Below, in pieces: positions 6,559 to 7,265 of a stretch of DNA of 7,265 nucleotides. Below the pieces are notes generated by a model that saw only the letters and a list, made by a program, of their open reading frames with translations, was not told the DNA's origin and did no database searches. A program made the position numbers and the translations under genes. The stretch is from CAZXSK01 sp964642855 (lineage in GTDB: Bacteria > Planctomycetota > Phycisphaerae > SM23-33), in assembly GCA_964642855.1 (NCBI GenBank), contig CAZXSK010000104.1:1-7265 (forward strand), in the 5' to 3' direction. Numbering within the stretch: position 1 is the first letter of the stretch; every line of letters begins with the position of its first letter.

Positions 6559-7265
6559 CTACCCCTGGCGATCGAGATGTCGCCGCAGGAACTGCCCCGT
6601 GTACGAGCCCTCGGTGTTCATGATCTTCTCGGGCGGGCCTTCGGCGATGATCTCGCCCCCGGCGTGTCCGCCCTCGGGCCCGAGGTCCAGGATCCAGTCG
6701 GCACACTTGATCACGTCGAGATTGTGCTCGATGACGATTACCGTGTTGCCCATGTCGGCCAGGCGGTTGAGCACGTTCAGCAGGTTGTGGATGTCCGCGA
6801 AGTGCAGGCCGGTGGTCGGCTCGTCGAGCACGTAGAGCGTGTGCCCGGTGGCGGTCTTGCCCAGTTCGCTGGCGAGCTTCACGCGCTGGGCTTCGCCGCC
6901 GGAGAGGGTGGTCGAGCTCTGTCCGAGCTCCACGTAGCCCAGGCCCACGTCGGAGAGCGCCTTGAGCAGTTGCTTGATCTTCGAGAAGCTCTCGAAGAAC
7001 ACCAACGCCTCCTCGATGCGCATGTTCAGCACGTCGGCGATGGTCTTGCCCCGGTACCGGACCTCCAGCGTCTCGCGGTTGTAGCGGTCGCCGTTGCACT
7101 CCTGGCAGGTGACGTACACGTCGGGCAGGAAGTGCATCTCGATGCGCTTGGTACCCTGACCCTGGCAGGCTTCGCACCGGCCTCCCTTGACATTGAAACT
7201 GAACCGTCCGGGCTTGTAGCCGCGGATCTTCGCCTCGCGCGTCTTGGCGAACAGCTGGCGGATCA
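6559..7265 (-). CDS. uvrA: UvrA, excinuclease ABC subunit A, C-terminal part (cut by the window edge)
   Basis: The last 234 residues plus stop are visible; the gene continues past the right edge, and a full UvrA is roughly 940-960 residues. In visible numbering from the codon at 7263-7261: RGYKPGRFSFNVKGGRC (14-30); a four-Cys zinc module, Cys30, Cys33, Cys53 and Cys56, with the conserved MHFLPDVYV between the pairs; the ABC signature LSGGEAQR (120-127); Walker B LYVLDEPT (143-150) followed by TGLH; the switch His180 in VIVIEHN; and the family ending DLGPEGG...SYTG. UvrA is the dimeric ABC-type ATPase that finds helix-distorting DNA damage and loads UvrB in nucleotide excision repair. All motifs of the second ATPase domain in this part are intact, so the gene looks functional. 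It is a housekeeping gene and probably unrelated to the sugar genes downstream. Confidence 0.97.
   Translation of the reverse strand, partial: IRQLFAKTREAKIRGYKPGRFSFNVKGGRCEACQGQGTKRIEMHFLPDVYVTCQECNGDRYNRETLEVRYRGKTIADVLNMRIEEALVFFESFSKIKQLLKALSDVGLGYVELGQSSTTLSGGEAQRVKLASELGKTATGHTLYVLDEPTTGLHFADIHNLLNVLNRLADMGNTVIVIEHNLDVIKCADWILDLGPEGGHAGGEIIAEGPPEKIMNTEGSYTGQFLRRHLDRQG

Overview
The window is GC-rich bacterial chromosome with strong G/C preference at third codon positions. The gene content points to Planctomycetota: a lipoprotein-anchored parallel beta-helix protein with an accessory C-terminal beta-sandwich, plus a glycosidase-type propeller, a GH29-type alpha-L-fucosidase and an LDH/MDH-fold dehydrogenase. 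This assignment rests on gene content only. No rRNA, tRNA, insertion sequence, phage gene or CRISPR array is visible.

Layout. Positions 1-654 hold no convincing gene. They contain a hairpin (50-67), a near-consensus sigma70-type promoter pointing left out of the window (91-119, minus strand), and four degenerate 26-bp tandem repeats just upstream of that promoter (147-251). A weaker promoter (592-621) points right into the first gene. Positions 655-3234 (+) encode an 859-residue lipoprotein with a right-handed parallel beta-helix. It converges on a minus-strand block with a gap of only 33 bp. Read 5' to 3' on the minus strand, that block is: the 3' quarter of uvrA (cut by the right edge); a five-bladed beta-propeller protein resembling GH43/GH32/GH130 enzymes (6521-5559); an LDH/MDH-family NAD-dependent 2-hydroxyacid dehydrogenase (5387-4461); and a GH29-like alpha-L-fucosidase (4314-3268).

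How the genes may work together. The lipoprotein is predicted to sit at the cell surface and to bind or cleave a polysaccharide. The fucosidase and the propeller protein have no signal peptide, so they would act on oligosaccharides inside the cell. The dehydrogenase could handle a 2-hydroxyacid from sugar breakdown (fucose catabolism can give L-lactate), but its active-site loop carries an Arg at the position that usually sets malate rather than lactate specificity. The gaps of 171 and 146 bp, and a promoter-like pair before the fucosidase gene, suggest separate transcription units rather than one tight operon. The propeller gene starts 37 bp after uvrA and could be read through from it.

Nothing here is a clear new defence or mobile system. 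The most unusual feature is the 26-bp repeat array beside the strong leftward promoter. The main enzymatic question is the substrate of the dehydrogenase.
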